Of a DNA stretch of 64,000 bases, positions 35,735-45,822 are shown piece after piece. How positions within the stretch are numbered: the first letter of the stretch is position 1; the number at the start of each line of letters is the position of its first letter. Below the pieces are notes generated by a model. The model did not search any database, was not told the DNA's origin, and was given only the letters and a program-made list of their open reading frames with translations. A program made the translations under genes and the position numbers. This DNA comes from Mycolicibacterium brisbanense (GTDB lineage: Bacteria; Actinomycetota; Actinomycetes; Mycobacteriales; Mycobacteriaceae). Location: the NCBI RefSeq assembly GCF_001570425.1, contig NZ_BCSX01000003.1, positions 1-64,000 on the forward strand, in the 5' to 3' direction.

Positions 35735-37248
35735 CCACCGGTGAACCCGAGGCCGAGATCGACCGGCTGGACCTGCGGTTGCTTCCGGCAGCACTGGCGG
35801 CATGGGCCGTGACGGCCACGGGCATCGTGTGGGGCATCGGCGGTTCGGCGCTCGCCGCAGCCGCCGCGACGGGTGTTGTCGCGGTGCTGACCCGGTTCGG
35901 CGGTCTGCGATTCGGCGTCGCCGCGGTCCTGGCCGTTGCGGCCACCGGTGCGGGGTTCGCCGTGGCCGTCGGTTTGCGTGTGCACCAGCAGCAGCACCAC
36001 CCGATCACCGCCCGCTACGGCGGCGCGGCGACCGTGCTCGTCAGCGCCACCGAGACACCGCGGGTCATCGCGGGCGGCCGGCTCATGTTCCGCGGTGCCC
36101 TTGCCGAACTGGACGGCCTCCCCGTCGCGGGGCGGGTGCTGGTCTTCGCCTCCGCAGGCGGCTATAGCGAGATGACGGTCGGTCGTCCCGCGCGCTTCCG
36201 AGCGGCGATCGGCAGGCCCACCCGGCGTGATCTCACGGTGGCCGTGCTCACCGCGAGCGGGCGGCCGACGCTCGGGCAGGCCTCGGTGGTACAGCGGGCG
36301 GCGCAGCGGATCAGGGCCGGGTTCGCCGAGTCTGCCCGGGCCGCCCTGCCCGCAGACCAGGCAGCGATGCTGCCGGCATTGGCGCTGGGGGACACCTCGA
36401 CCGTGGACGCGCAGACCACCGCTCAGTTTCGGGTTGGAGGGCTGACGCATCTGACGGCGGTGTCGGGAGCCAACGTCACCATCGTGTGCGGTGCACTGCT
36501 GCTGAGCGCGGGACTTCTCGGGCCACGGGTGGCGGTCGGCGTTGCGGCGCTCGGCCTGATCGGATTCGTCGTTGTGGTGCAACCGTCTGCCAGTGTCCTG
36601 CGTGCGGCGGTGATGGGCGCGGTGACCCTGTTCGCGGTGTTGATCCACCGTCGCAGGCGCGCCATTCCAGCGCTCGCGGCCAGTGTCATCGTGCTGATGG
36701 TTGCCGCACCTGAATTGGCCGTCGATGCCGGGTTCGCCCTGTCGGTCGCCGCGACGGCGGGCATCGTGGTGCTCGCACCGCTGTGGACCCGGCGGTTGGC
36801 GGCCCGCGGGTGGCCTCGTCCGCTGGCCGCAGCCGTCAGCGTCGCAGCCGTCGCCCAACTGGTCACCGCACCGCTGGTGGCCGGGATCTCGGGCACCTTC
36901 AGCCTGGTGGCGGTCGCGGCGAACCTCGCGGTGGCGGCGGTGATCCCGCCCATCACCGTGCTCGGCACCGCGGCCGCGGTGATGGCGACCGTCTGGCCCC
37001 CGGCGGCGCAACTGCTGATCCGGTTCACTGGGCCCGAGCTGTGGTGGTTGTTGTCGGTCGCGCGGTGGGCGTCGGCCGTGCCGGGCGCAGCAATACCGAC
37101 GCCGTCGGGGTGGGCGGGTGTGGCGGTGGTGGCCGCTGGGGGAGTGGCCCTGGTGGGCGCGTGGCGATGGCGTTGGGTGCGCCGGACCGCGGCTGGCCTG
37201 GCCATGTGCGCGCTGGCCTGGACGCTGTCGGATGCACTGCAAGCCTGA
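35731..37248 (+). CDS. comEC: ComEC/Rec2-type competence membrane protein
   Basis: 505 aa polytopic membrane protein. An N-terminal soluble domain (~60–200) precedes the competence domain with LTHLTAVSGANVTIVCGALLL, the ComEC signature. About 10 hydrophobic segments occur. The C-terminal metallo-beta-lactamase domain of canonical ComEC (~750 aa) is absent: no HxHxDH is found, and the protein ends after the last TM helix. GTG 35731 overlaps the comEA stop. Predicted DNA channel; natural transformation is not established in mycobacteria, so its role is open. Confidence 0.9.
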   Translation: MTTGEPEAEIDRLDLRLLPAALAAWAVTATGIVWGIGGSALAAAAATGVVAVLTRFGGLRFGVAAVLAVAATGAGFAVAVGLRVHQQQHHPITARYGGAATVLVSATETPRVIAGGRLMFRGALAELDGLPVAGRVLVFASAGGYSEMTVGRPARFRAAIGRPTRRDLTVAVLTASGRPTLGQASVVQRAAQRIRAGFAESARAALPADQAAMLPALALGDTSTVDAQTTAQFRVGGLTHLTAVSGANVTIVCGALLLSAGLLGPRVAVGVAALGLIGFVVVVQPSASVLRAAVMGAVTLFAVLIHRRRRAIPALAASVIVLMVAAPELAVDAGFALSVAATAGIVVLAPLWTRRLAARGWPRPLAAAVSVAAVAQLVTAPLVAGISGTFSLVAVAANLAVAAVIPPITVLGTAAAVMATVWPPAAQLLIRFTGPELWWLLSVARWASAVPGAAIPTPSGWAGVAVVAAGGVALVGAWRWRWVRRTAAGLAMCALAWTLSDALQA

Positions 37249-37287
37249 CTGTCAGCCCTGTCGCCCCGGCGTGACACCATCATCGGC

Positions 37288-38250
37288 GTGAGCCAACAGG
37301 CCGAAGGGCTACACCTGGTGCTGGGTGACGAGGAACTGCTTGTCGAGCGTGCTGTCGCGGCAGTCCTGCGTGCTGCGCGCGCGCAGGCGGGAACCGACGA
37401 CGTGCCGGTGGACCGGATGCGCGCCGGCGAGGTCAGTACGAGCGAGCTGGCCGAGCTGCTCAGTCCGTCGCTGTTCGCCGAGCAGCGCCTCGTGGTGCTC
37501 GAATCCGCTGCCGAAGCCGGCAAGGACGCCGTCTCGCTCATCGCCGGTGCCGCCGCCGACCTGCCGCCCGGCACGTCACTGGTGGTCGTGCACTCCGGTG
37601 GTGGCCGGGCCAAGGCGCTGGCCGATCAATTGAAAAAGCTTGGGGCGCAAGTGCATCCGTGTGCGCGCATCACCAAGCCGGGGGAGCGGGCGGACTTCGT
37701 GCGCCGCGAATTCCGGGATTTACGGGTCAAGGTTTCCGATGACACCGTCAACGCCGTCCTCGATGCGGTTGGGTCGAACATTCGAGAGCTCGCGGCGGTG
37801 TGCTCGCAGCTGGTGGCCGATACGGACGGTCAGGTCGACGCTGCCGCGGTCCGTCGCTATCACAGCGGCAAGGCAGAGGTGAAGGGCTTCGACATCGCCG
37901 ACAAGGCCGTCGTCGGCGACGTGGCAGGCGCCGCGGAGGCGCTGCGGTGGGCGATGCTCGCAGGCGAGCCGCAGGTGGTATTGGCCGATGCGCTGGCCGA
38001 GGCGGTGCACACCATCGCCCGGGTGGGCCCGCTGTCGGGAGACCCTTACAAGCTGGCCGGGGAGCTCGGTATGCCGCCGTGGCGGGTGCAGAAGGCCCAG
38101 AAGCAGGCGCGGCGATGGTCGCGGGACTCCGTCGCGGAGGCGATGCGGGTGGTGGCCGCGCTCAATGCAGACGTAAAGGGCGCAGCGGCAGATGCCGACT
38201 ACGCCCTTGAGGCCGCGGTGCGCCGGGTGGCGCAACTCGCGGCGGGGTGA
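37288..38250 (+). CDS. holA: DNA polymerase III delta subunit
   Basis: 320 aa clamp-loader subunit that opens the beta clamp. The N-terminal AAA-like domain ([19 protein letters not shown]), [16 protein letters not shown], and the HolA C-terminal domain ([46 protein letters not shown]) are present. GTG 37288 is 39 nt after comEC. Its stop lies 10 nt from the convergent rpsT end. Confidence 0.93.
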   Translation: MSQQAEGLHLVLGDEELLVERAVAAVLRAARAQAGTDDVPVDRMRAGEVSTSELAELLSPSLFAEQRLVVLESAAEAGKDAVSLIAGAAADLPPGTSLVVVHSGGGRAKALADQLKKLGAQVHPCARITKPGERADFVRREFRDLRVKVSDDTVNAVLDAVGSNIRELAAVCSQLVADTDGQVDAAAVRRYHSGKAEVKGFDIADKAVVGDVAGAAEALRWAMLAGEPQVVLADALAEAVHTIARVGPLSGDPYKLAGELGMPPWRVQKAQKQARRWSRDSVAEAMRVVAALNADVKGAAADADYALEAAVRRVAQLAAG

Positions 38251-38260
38251 AGCGTGAAGC

Positions 38261-38521
38261 TCAGAGCTTGTTGAGGGCCAGAGCCAGCGCGGACTTCTTG
38301 TTCGCGGCCTGGTTTGCGTGGATGACGCCCTTGCTGGCGGCCTTGTCGAGCTTGCGGCTGGTCGACACCAGCAGCTCGGCGGCCTTTTCCTTCTCGCCTG
38401 CCTCGACGGCCTCACGGAAGCCGCGAACGGCGGTGCGCAGCGACGACTTCACCGACTGGTTGCGCAGCCGGCGACGCTCGTTGGTGAGGATGCGCTTTTC
38501 CTGCGACTTGATGTTGGCCAC
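38261..38521 (-). CDS. rpsT: 30S ribosomal protein S20
   Basis: 86 aa small-subunit protein binding 16S rRNA. Starts [30 protein letters not shown], the canonical S20 N-terminus, and ends [26 protein letters not shown]. It is transcribed against holA, from a leader of about 70 nt. Confidence 0.98.
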   Translation of the reverse strand: MANIKSQEKRILTNERRRLRNQSVKSSLRTAVRGFREAVEAGEKEKAAELLVSTSRKLDKAASKGVIHANQAANKKSALALALNKL

Positions 38522-38598
38522 GTAGAAGTTCCTTCGTAATTCTCTAGCTGGGGTTACCTAAGTCTCTGCGGTACCCGCACAGCGGGCAGCGACTGTTC

Positions 38599-38628
38599 AG
38601 GGTACCAGCGCGGTACCCCAACCCCCAA
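38599..38628 (-). promoter_or_regulatory. promoter for rpsT
   Basis: Read on the minus strand: TTGGGG (complement of 38628–38623), 18-nt spacer, TACCCT (38604–38599). The predicted start near 38592 leaves a ~70-nt leader. The 221-nt gap (38522–38742) otherwise holds GC-rich dyads (two GGTACC sites; CCCGC/GCGGG near 38681–38695) and no gene. Confidence 0.5.
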
Positions 38629-38742
38629 AGCGGCGGCCGCCGGGCACTGACAGGGTGCCATCGTTTTACCACGTCAACCCGCGTTTGGCGGGCTGAAACG
38701 GGCTGCGTGGTTGGACGGCGAAAACGCGACAGGTGGTGCAGC

Positions 38743-40374
<1,632 letters not shown>

Positions 40375-40385
40375 GGGTGAGGTGA

Positions 40386-41363
40386 ATGCTGGCGCGAAAT
40401 GCCGAATCGCTGTACTGGATCGGGCGGTACGTGGAGCGGGCCGACGATACCGCGCGGATCCTCGACGTCACGGTCCATCAGCTGCTGGAGGATTCCAGCG
40501 TCGACCCGGACCAGGCGTCGCGGACACTGCTGCGCGTCCTCGGCATCGAGCCGCCCGCTGAGCGACTCGACATGTGGTCGCTCACCGACATCGTGGCGTT
40601 CAGCCGAGACACCTACGGCGGGACCTCGATCGTCGGAGCCATTTCCGCGGCCCGGGAGAACGCCCGCGGCGCCCGTGAGGTCACCTCTACCGAAATCTGG
40701 GAATGCCTCAACACCACCTACAACGGATTGGCCGAGCGGGAGCGGGTAGCCCGGCGGCTGGGCCCGCATCAGTTTCTGTCCTATGTGGAGGGCCGCGCGG
40801 CGATGTTCGCCGGACTGGCTGACTCGACACTGAGCCGCGACGACGGCTACCGGTTCATGGTGCTGGGCCGCGCGATCGAACGCGTCGACATGATCGTGCG
40901 GCTGCTGCTCTCGCGGGTCGGGGACAGTGGATCGTCACCGGCGTGGGTCACGCTGCTGCGTTCGGCCGGCGCGCACGACACCTACCTGCGCACCTACCGA
41001 GGGGTGCTCGACGCCGGCCGAGTGATCGAATTCATGTTGTTGGACAGGCTGTTTCCGCGGTCGATCTTCCATTCGCTGCGGCTGGCCGAACACAGCCTCG
41101 ACGAGTTGCAGAACAGTCCGCACAGCCGGGTGGGGGCGACCGCCGAGGCACAGCGGCTGCTGGGCCGGGCGCGCAGCGAGTTGGAGTTCCTGCAGCCCGG
41201 TGCGCTGCTGGAATCACTGGAGGTGCGGCTTGCGGGTTTGCAGAAAACCTGCCGAGATGTGGGAGAAGCGTTGGCGCTGCAGTATTTCCATGCCGCGCCG
41301 TGGGTGGGCTGGACCGACGCGGGCCGAGGCAACGCTCTGGTGATCGAAGAAGGGGAACTGTAG
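40386..41363 (+). CDS. alpha-E domain protein (Rv2410c-like)
   Basis: 325 aa, all-helical alpha-E domain. Starts MLARNAESLYWIGRYVERADDTARILDVT, the signature of the family (R-N-A-E-x-x-Y-W-x-G-R-Y-x-E-R). Always found with a permuted ATP-grasp protein and often a transglutaminase-like protease, as here. RBS GGGGTGAGG precedes the ATG and the next gene starts immediately after its stop. Biochemical role unknown. Confidence 0.9.
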   Translation: MLARNAESLYWIGRYVERADDTARILDVTVHQLLEDSSVDPDQASRTLLRVLGIEPPAERLDMWSLTDIVAFSRDTYGGTSIVGAISAARENARGAREVTSTEIWECLNTTYNGLAERERVARRLGPHQFLSYVEGRAAMFAGLADSTLSRDDGYRFMVLGRAIERVDMIVRLLLSRVGDSGSSPAWVTLLRSAGAHDTYLRTYRGVLDAGRVIEFMLLDRLFPRSIFHSLRLAEHSLDELQNSPHSRVGATAEAQRLLGRARSELEFLQPGALLESLEVRLAGLQKTCRDVGEALALQYFHAAPWVGWTDAGRGNALVIEEGEL

Positions 41364-42203
41364 ATGTGGCGCATGCGGGTGGTGCATTCGACCGGCTACG
41401 CGTACAAGTCACCGGTCACCGCGTCGTTCAACGAGGCGCGGCTGACCCCCCGGTCGGATTCGCGTCAGAACGTGATCCTCAACCGGGTGGAGACCGTGCC
41501 GGCCACGAGGTCCTACCGCTACGTGGACTACTGGGGCACCGCGGTGACGGCATTCGACCTGCACGCGCCGCACACCGAACTGGAGGTGACGTCGTCGTCG
41601 GTGGTCGAAACTGAAGTGGGCGAGCGGTCCGAGGAAAGCGTCAGCTGGGACGATCTTGCCTCCGAGGCGGTGCTCGACCGGTTCGACGAGGTGCTCAGCC
41701 CCACCCGGTACACGCCGACGAGCAAGCGGATCCAGCGGGTGGGGGAGCGGATCGCCAAGGAGTACGAACCGCGCGACGCGGTCGTCGTAGCCGCGCAATG
41801 GGTGCGCAGCGAACTCGACTATGTCCCCGGCACAACCGGTGTGCATTCATCGGGCCTCGATGCGCTGCGGGAGGGTAAGGGCGTCTGTCAGGACTTCGCA
41901 CACCTGTCGTTGATCATGTTGCGCTCCATGGGGATTCCATCGCGGTACGTATCCGGCTATCTGCACCCCGACAGCAAGGCTGCGGTGGGGGACACCATCG
42001 ACGGGCAGAGTCATGCCTGGATCCAGGCATGGACGGGCGGATGGTGGAACTACGACCCCACCAACGATGTCGAGATCAACGAGCGGTACGTGAGCGTCGG
42101 TGTGGGGCGCAACTATTCCGACGTCACACCGCTCAAGGGCATCTATTCCGGTGAGGGCTCCACAGACTTGGATGTGGTTGTCGAGATCACCCGGCTGGCT
42201 TGA
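41364..42203 (+). CDS. transglutaminase-like cysteine protease (Rv2409c-like)
   Basis: 279 aa. N-terminal beta-rich domain (VVHSTGYAYKSPVTASFNEARLTPR), then a transglutaminase core with the catalytic triad seen as GVCQDFAHLSLIMLRSMGIPSRYVSGY (Cys), SHAWIQAW (His) and NYDPTND (Asp). Predicted protease or amidase acting with the ATP-grasp and alpha-E proteins. ATG 41364; ATG 41373 is also possible. The 3' end overlaps the convergent marR by 17 nt. Confidence 0.9.
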   Translation: MWRMRVVHSTGYAYKSPVTASFNEARLTPRSDSRQNVILNRVETVPATRSYRYVDYWGTAVTAFDLHAPHTELEVTSSSVVETEVGERSEESVSWDDLASEAVLDRFDEVLSPTRYTPTSKRIQRVGERIAKEYEPRDAVVVAAQWVRSELDYVPGTTGVHSSGLDALREGKGVCQDFAHLSLIMLRSMGIPSRYVSGYLHPDSKAAVGDTIDGQSHAWIQAWTGGWWNYDPTNDVEINERYVSVGVGRNYSDVTPLKGIYSGEGSTDLDVVVEITRLA

Positions 42204-42675
42204 CCGAGCCCGCGCGGCCCAGGTTGCGGAAGCCCGGATGGACGTGCGGCGTCAGCTCATGGCGATCGGCGAGGGTCTGCAGCAGTTCGCGCAGCGTCTC
42301 TCGTTGTGCTGCATCGAGACCCGCAGTCATCTGCTCATCGTGGCGGCGCGCCAGCTCGCCGATGCGCCGAAGGATTTTCTTGCCTGCGGTGCTGAGGTAC
42401 AGCGCATGTAATCTGCGGTCGTCGGGGTTGCGGCGCCGTTCGACGTAGCCGCGGTCCTCCAAATCGTCGACGTAGCTGACCACCCGGCTCGGCAACAGGC
42501 TGAGCTGGGTGCTCAGTGACTGCTGGCTGAGCCCGGGCTGCGCGCCGATGGCGCGCAGAATGCCTGCGTGCGGCGGGGTCAGTTCGACGGTCGCCATCTG
42601 CTCGGCGAACAGCGCTGCTGCTCGGTGGCCGAGTTGTGCCAGCAGGAACGCCGCGGTATCCGGCCCACCTTCCAT
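42187..42675 (-). CDS. MarR family transcriptional regulator
   Basis: 162 aa winged-helix repressor. wHTH seen as LTPPHAGILRAIGAQPGLSQQSLSTQLSLLPSRVVSYVDDLEDRGYVERRRNPDDRR (~35–95), including the wing DDRR. The ATG 42675 (MEGGPDTAAFLLAQL) is chosen because the frame further upstream runs through the tandem repeat array. Divergent from a small membrane protein gene; the two dyads between them are candidate operators. Convergent with the transglutaminase gene, overlapping by 17 nt. Confidence 0.85.
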   Translation of the reverse strand: MEGGPDTAAFLLAQLGHRAAALFAEQMATVELTPPHAGILRAIGAQPGLSQQSLSTQLSLLPSRVVSYVDDLEDRGYVERRRNPDDRRLHALYLSTAGKKILRRIGELARRHDEQMTAGLDAAQRETLRELLQTLADRHELTPHVHPGFRNLGRAGSVKPAG

Positions 42676-42701
42676 GCAAGAAACCGTATCACCGTCAAAT
42701 G

Positions 42702-42717
42702 GTTCACATATGGAAAC
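42702..42717. promoter_or_regulatory. imperfect palindrome upstream of marR
   Basis: GTTCACATATGGAAAC pairs at 6 of 8 positions around a CATATG centre, 27 nt upstream of the marR start codon. Size and location fit a MarR-type site, perhaps for autoregulation. Confidence 0.4.
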
Positions 42718-42808
42718 ATTCGGCGGGATGGTGGGTGGACATTCGGTAGGGCGCTGGGCAAGCATTCGGCGGGATAGCGGCCAAGCATTCAGCAGATCGC
42801 CGGGCGGG
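42717..42808. repeat. four-copy tandem repeat with 23-bp period
   Basis: Four adjacent units begin with CATTC at 42717, 42740, 42763 and 42786, exactly 23 nt apart. Copies 1–3 share CATTCGG, and copies 1 and 3 share CATTCGGCGGGAT; copies 2 and 3 end in CAAG. The array fills most of the 171-nt gap between divergent marR and the DUF4386-like gene. It could be a minisatellite (VNTR) or a set of repeated protein-binding sites. Confidence 0.8.
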
Positions 42809-42810
42809 GA

Positions 42811-42853
42811 TTGCCGTTCGTGCGTCACGGGCATATCGTTCAAATTATGAACG
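42811..42853 (+). promoter_or_regulatory. promoter and operator of the membrane-protein gene
   Basis: TTGCCG (42811–42816), 17-nt spacer, TATCGT (42834–42839); the start falls at the ATG 42847, so a leaderless mRNA is expected. The inverted repeat CGTTCA-AATTA-TGAACG (42837–42853) overlaps the -10 and the start codon, a likely MarR operator. Confidence 0.65.
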
Positions 42854-43587
42854 ATTCATCGAGTGATCGAATTCGGCCCGCCCCGACCGCCCAGCTCGGT
42901 CGGTCTACCGGGCCCGCCCGGCCCGGCAGACAAGGCGGACCACCGCTGGCGCCGCTCGCCGCGGTCTCGCTGGGGTTGCTGCTGGCGGGGGTCATCGTCG
43001 GCGTCGTGATCGGCGGTGTCATGCCGTTGCCCTACGGCGCCGCCGCCGACATTCTTCGATACGTCCACGACCACCACGGGGCCGTGTTGGCTTGTGCGGT
43101 AGGCACATTCGCGGCATCGGTGCCACTGGCGATTTACGCCGCGACCGTGAGCACGCGGCTGCGTCAGCTCGGCGTCACGGCGCCCGGGGCGACCATCGCC
43201 CTGGCCGGTGGGATTCTCGCTGCGGGCTCCCTCGCCCTCTCCGGGCTGATCTGCTGGGCCATGTCCCGGCCTGAGGTGGTGGTCGATGACGGACTGGTTC
43301 GCGCGCTGTACTACCTGGTGTTCCTCACCGGTGGGGTGGGGCACATCGTGGCACTCGGCCTGCTGCTCGCAGGCATCGCGGTGCCGAGCCTGCTGCTCGG
43401 GTTGTTGCCGCGGACGCTGGCCTGGGTCGGTCTTGCGATCGCCGTGGTGGCAGAATTCGCGACGCTGGTCCTCATCTGGCCCGAAATGGCCGTGGTGTTG
43501 CCGATCGCCCGGCTCACCGGATTCGTCTGGTTGATCGTCGCCGGTGCGCTCCTGCCGAAGCGGAGAACCGATCGGCGGCACGCATGA
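42847..43587 (+). CDS. DUF4386-like integral membrane protein
   Basis: 246 aa. A disordered Pro/Arg-rich N-terminus (~1–35) is followed by six hydrophobic segments (about 38–60, 78–100, 112–135, 150–175, 180–200, 205–235). Resembles the DUF4386 family; function unknown. The ATG at 42847 lies within a palindromic operator 7 nt after a TATCGT box. Its stop overlaps the start of the luciferase-like gene by 4 nt, so the two are co-expressed under the MarR. Confidence 0.75.
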   Translation: MNDSSSDRIRPAPTAQLGRSTGPARPGRQGGPPLAPLAAVSLGLLLAGVIVGVVIGGVMPLPYGAAADILRYVHDHHGAVLACAVGTFAASVPLAIYAATVSTRLRQLGVTAPGATIALAGGILAAGSLALSGLICWAMSRPEVVVDDGLVRALYYLVFLTGGVGHIVALGLLLAGIAVPSLLLGLLPRTLAWVGLAIAVVAEFATLVLIWPEMAVVLPIARLTGFVWLIVAGALLPKRRTDRRHA

Positions 43588-44465
43588 AGCTCAGCGTCAG
43601 CGTCACGAACTACTCGTGGCCGGAACCGATCCACGACCGGCTGATGGCGCTGGCCGCACGCCTTGATGGCACCGCGGTCGACACCCTGTGGGTGGCCGAC
43701 CATCTGCTGCAGGCCGATCCGTCGTGCCGGACCGACGAGCCGATGCTGGAGGCCTACACCGTGCTCGGCTACCTCGCGGCCGCGACGCGCCGCGTTCGGC
43801 TGGGCACCATGGTGACGGCGGCGACCTTCCGTGCGCCCGCCTTGCTCGTCAAAGCGGTGACGACGCTCGATGTGCTCTCCAACGGTCGGGCCTGGCTTGG
43901 TCTCGGCGCGGGCTACAACACTGCAGAAGCCACGGCGATGGGACTGCACCTGCCGGACACCGCAGAACGGTTCGCGCGGATGACCGAAGTGCTGCAGTTG
44001 GCCGACCGCATGTGGCGTGGCGATCAGACGGCCTTTGACGGTGAGTACCTGACGGCACAGCAGCCGATCGGCAGTCCTCGAGCGGTGACCGTGCCGCATC
44101 CTCCGGTGTTGATCGGCGGCACGGGCGAGCGCCGCACGCTACGCCTTGTCGCGCAGTACGCAGACGCGTGCAACCTGTTCGACATTCCGGACGGCGGGCG
44201 CGCCATCCGTCGCCAACTCGGAGTGTTGGACCGGCATTGCGCCGACGTCGGGCGGCCTGCCGATGCGGTCCAGCGCACGGTGACCACCGCTGTAGCACCT
44301 GGCGAGTCGGTTGCCCAGTTGGTTCAGCGCTGCCTGGCCCTCGGGGAACTGGGCCTCGATCACGTCGTGCTCATCAGTCGCGGACGTCCCTGGGCCCCTG
44401 ACGATCTCGATGTCGTCGCCGGCGCGGCCGATCAGCTGCGTGAGATGGCGCAGACTCCCGGATGA
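43584..44465 (+). CDS. luciferase-like (LLM) F420-dependent oxidoreductase
   Basis: 293 aa TIM-barrel oxidoreductase. Seen: [54 protein letters not shown], and [22 protein letters not shown], the pattern of mycobacterial F420-dependent LLM enzymes. Overlaps the upstream membrane protein (ATGA). Its 3' end overlaps the convergent RNase Z-like gene by 34 nt. Substrate unknown. Confidence 0.88.
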   Translation: MKLSVSVTNYSWPEPIHDRLMALAARLDGTAVDTLWVADHLLQADPSCRTDEPMLEAYTVLGYLAAATRRVRLGTMVTAATFRAPALLVKAVTTLDVLSNGRAWLGLGAGYNTAEATAMGLHLPDTAERFARMTEVLQLADRMWRGDQTAFDGEYLTAQQPIGSPRAVTVPHPPVLIGGTGERRTLRLVAQYADACNLFDIPDGGRAIRRQLGVLDRHCADVGRPADAVQRTVTTAVAPGESVAQLVQRCLALGELGLDHVVLISRGRPWAPDDLDVVAGAADQLREMAQTPG

Positions 44466-45289
44466 ACCTCGACGCGGTGCAGGTCGTTGCCCAGCTCGAT
44501 CTGCCGGTCGAATTCCGTTGCGGCCCTGGCGCGCCACTCGTCTTCCTGACCCGCAGCGATCGCCGGCACGTAGTGCGTGAGGATGAGGATCCCGACCCCG
44601 GCGCGCGCGGCGGTGGCCGCGGCTTCCTCGACCGATGAGTGATAGTCGCAGATGTCGCGGATGCGCTGCATGGGCAGTTGCTCCACCAGATCCTTGCGGA
44701 TCGCGGTGTGCACCAGGGCGCCCGCGCCCGCGGCGAGGGCATCGAGGCCGGCGCACGGCACCGTGTCACCGGCGACCACGACGGACGCGCCATGGTGCTC
44801 GATACGAAACCCGATGGTCGGTTCCACGGGCCGGTGATCGGTGGGGCCCACCAGCGTTCGCACGCCGTCGTGATCCCACACCAGACCCTCGGTGTATTCG
44901 TGCACCTCGACCGGCGGCGGTGCGGTGAGATCGGCGTGATGGGCGATCCGATACCCGATGTCGGGCCCGAAGGCCTCGAGCGTGGCCTCTACCACCCGTT
45001 TCGTCCCCGGCGGCCCGATGATCTGCAGCGGAATCTGCTCGGTGAAGGTGGTCACCCACCGGGTGATGATGACGTCGCCCAGGTCGGCGATGTGATCGCT
45101 GTGCAGGTGGGTGAGCAGCAGCGCACTGAGTGTGTTGGCGCCGGAACCCACTGCGGCCAACCGTTGTTGCACGCCGCGGCCACAGTCGACGAGGAACGTC
45201 TGGCCGCCGGCACGGATCAGGGTGGCCGGCCCGGCGCGGTCCGGGTCGGGGATGGGGCTGCCGGTGCCGAGCAGAGTGACCTCGATCAT
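44432..45289 (-). CDS. metallo-beta-lactamase hydrolase, RNase Z-like (Rv2407-like)
   Basis: 285 aa. N-terminus [24 protein letters not shown], Zn motif [15 protein letters not shown] (~60) and later Zn ligands in VVAGDTVP and HYSSVEEA, the ElaC/RNase Z layout (~273 aa in M. tuberculosis Rv2407). May mature tRNA 3' ends or act on other phosphodiester or sulfate esters. ATG 45289. Divergent from the CBS protein gene. Confidence 0.85.
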   Translation of the reverse strand: MIEVTLLGTGSPIPDPDRAGPATLIRAGGQTFLVDCGRGVQQRLAAVGSGANTLSALLLTHLHSDHIADLGDVIITRWVTTFTEQIPLQIIGPPGTKRVVEATLEAFGPDIGYRIAHHADLTAPPPVEVHEYTEGLVWDHDGVRTLVGPTDHRPVEPTIGFRIEHHGASVVVAGDTVPCAGLDALAAGAGALVHTAIRKDLVEQLPMQRIRDICDYHSSVEEAAATAARAGVGILILTHYVPAIAAGQEDEWRARAATEFDRQIELGNDLHRVEVHPGVCAISRS

Positions 45290-45329
45290 GCGCCCAGATA
45301 TACCCGGTGACGCGCCTTGGGTGAGCCCC

Positions 45330-45358
45330 TTTCGCCCGGACCGTTGCCGACCTAGCCT
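45330..45358 (+). promoter_or_regulatory. promoter for the CBS-domain gene
   Basis: TTTCGC (45330–45335), 17-nt spacer, TAGCCT (45353–45358); start near 45365, leaving a short leader with RBS GGAGG (45380–45384) before ATG 45391. Confidence 0.45.
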
Positions 45359-45390
45359 GGTGTGAGGTGGATCACGATCGGAGGCGGGCG

Positions 45391-45822
45391 ATGCGGATCG
45401 CGGACGTGCTGAGCAACAAGGGCGCCGCCGTGGCGACGATATCCCCGGAAGCCACAGTGTCTCAGCTGCTGGCCGGGCTGCACGAAATGAACATCGGCGC
45501 GATGGTGGTGGTCGGTTCCGAAGGACTGGCAGGCATCGTGTCCGAACGCGACGTGGTGCGCAAACTCCATGAACGCGGCAGCAGCCTGTTGGCGCAGCCG
45601 GTCTCGGAGATCATGACGACGGTGCTGGCCACGTGTACCCCGCGCGACACGGTCGACCATCTCAGCGTGCTGATGACCGAGAACCGCGTGCGGCACGTGC
45701 CGGTGCTCGACGGTGGCCGGCTCGCCGGCATCGTCAGCATCGGTGACGTCGTCAAGACGCGGATGGAGGAGCTCGAAGCCGAGCAACAGCAGCTGCAGGC
45801 CTACATCACGCAGGAGCGCTGA
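45391..45822 (+). CDS. tandem CBS-domain protein (Rv2406c-like)
   Basis: 143 aa made of two CBS domains (~1–60 and 70–130): [27 protein letters not shown] and [43 protein letters not shown]. Probably senses adenine nucleotides. ATG 45391 has GGAGG 6 nt upstream; an ATG at 45367 lies before the RBS and near the transcript start. The 3' end overlaps the convergent monooxygenase gene by 17 nt. Confidence 0.9.
   Translation: MRIADVLSNKGAAVATISPEATVSQLLAGLHEMNIGAMVVVGSEGLAGIVSERDVVRKLHERGSSLLAQPVSEIMTTVLATCTPRDTVDHLSVLMTENRVRHVPVLDGGRLAGIVSIGDVVKTRMEELEAEQQQLQAYITQER

Noticed and set aside
35665..37242. 525-codon antisense frame opposite comEC
   Set aside because: Composition is typical of shadows (Arg, His, Gln, Pro); comEC carries the family signature.
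42717..42808. Possible CRISPR array
   Set aside because: The repeats abut one another without spacers and are degenerate; no cas gene is present.
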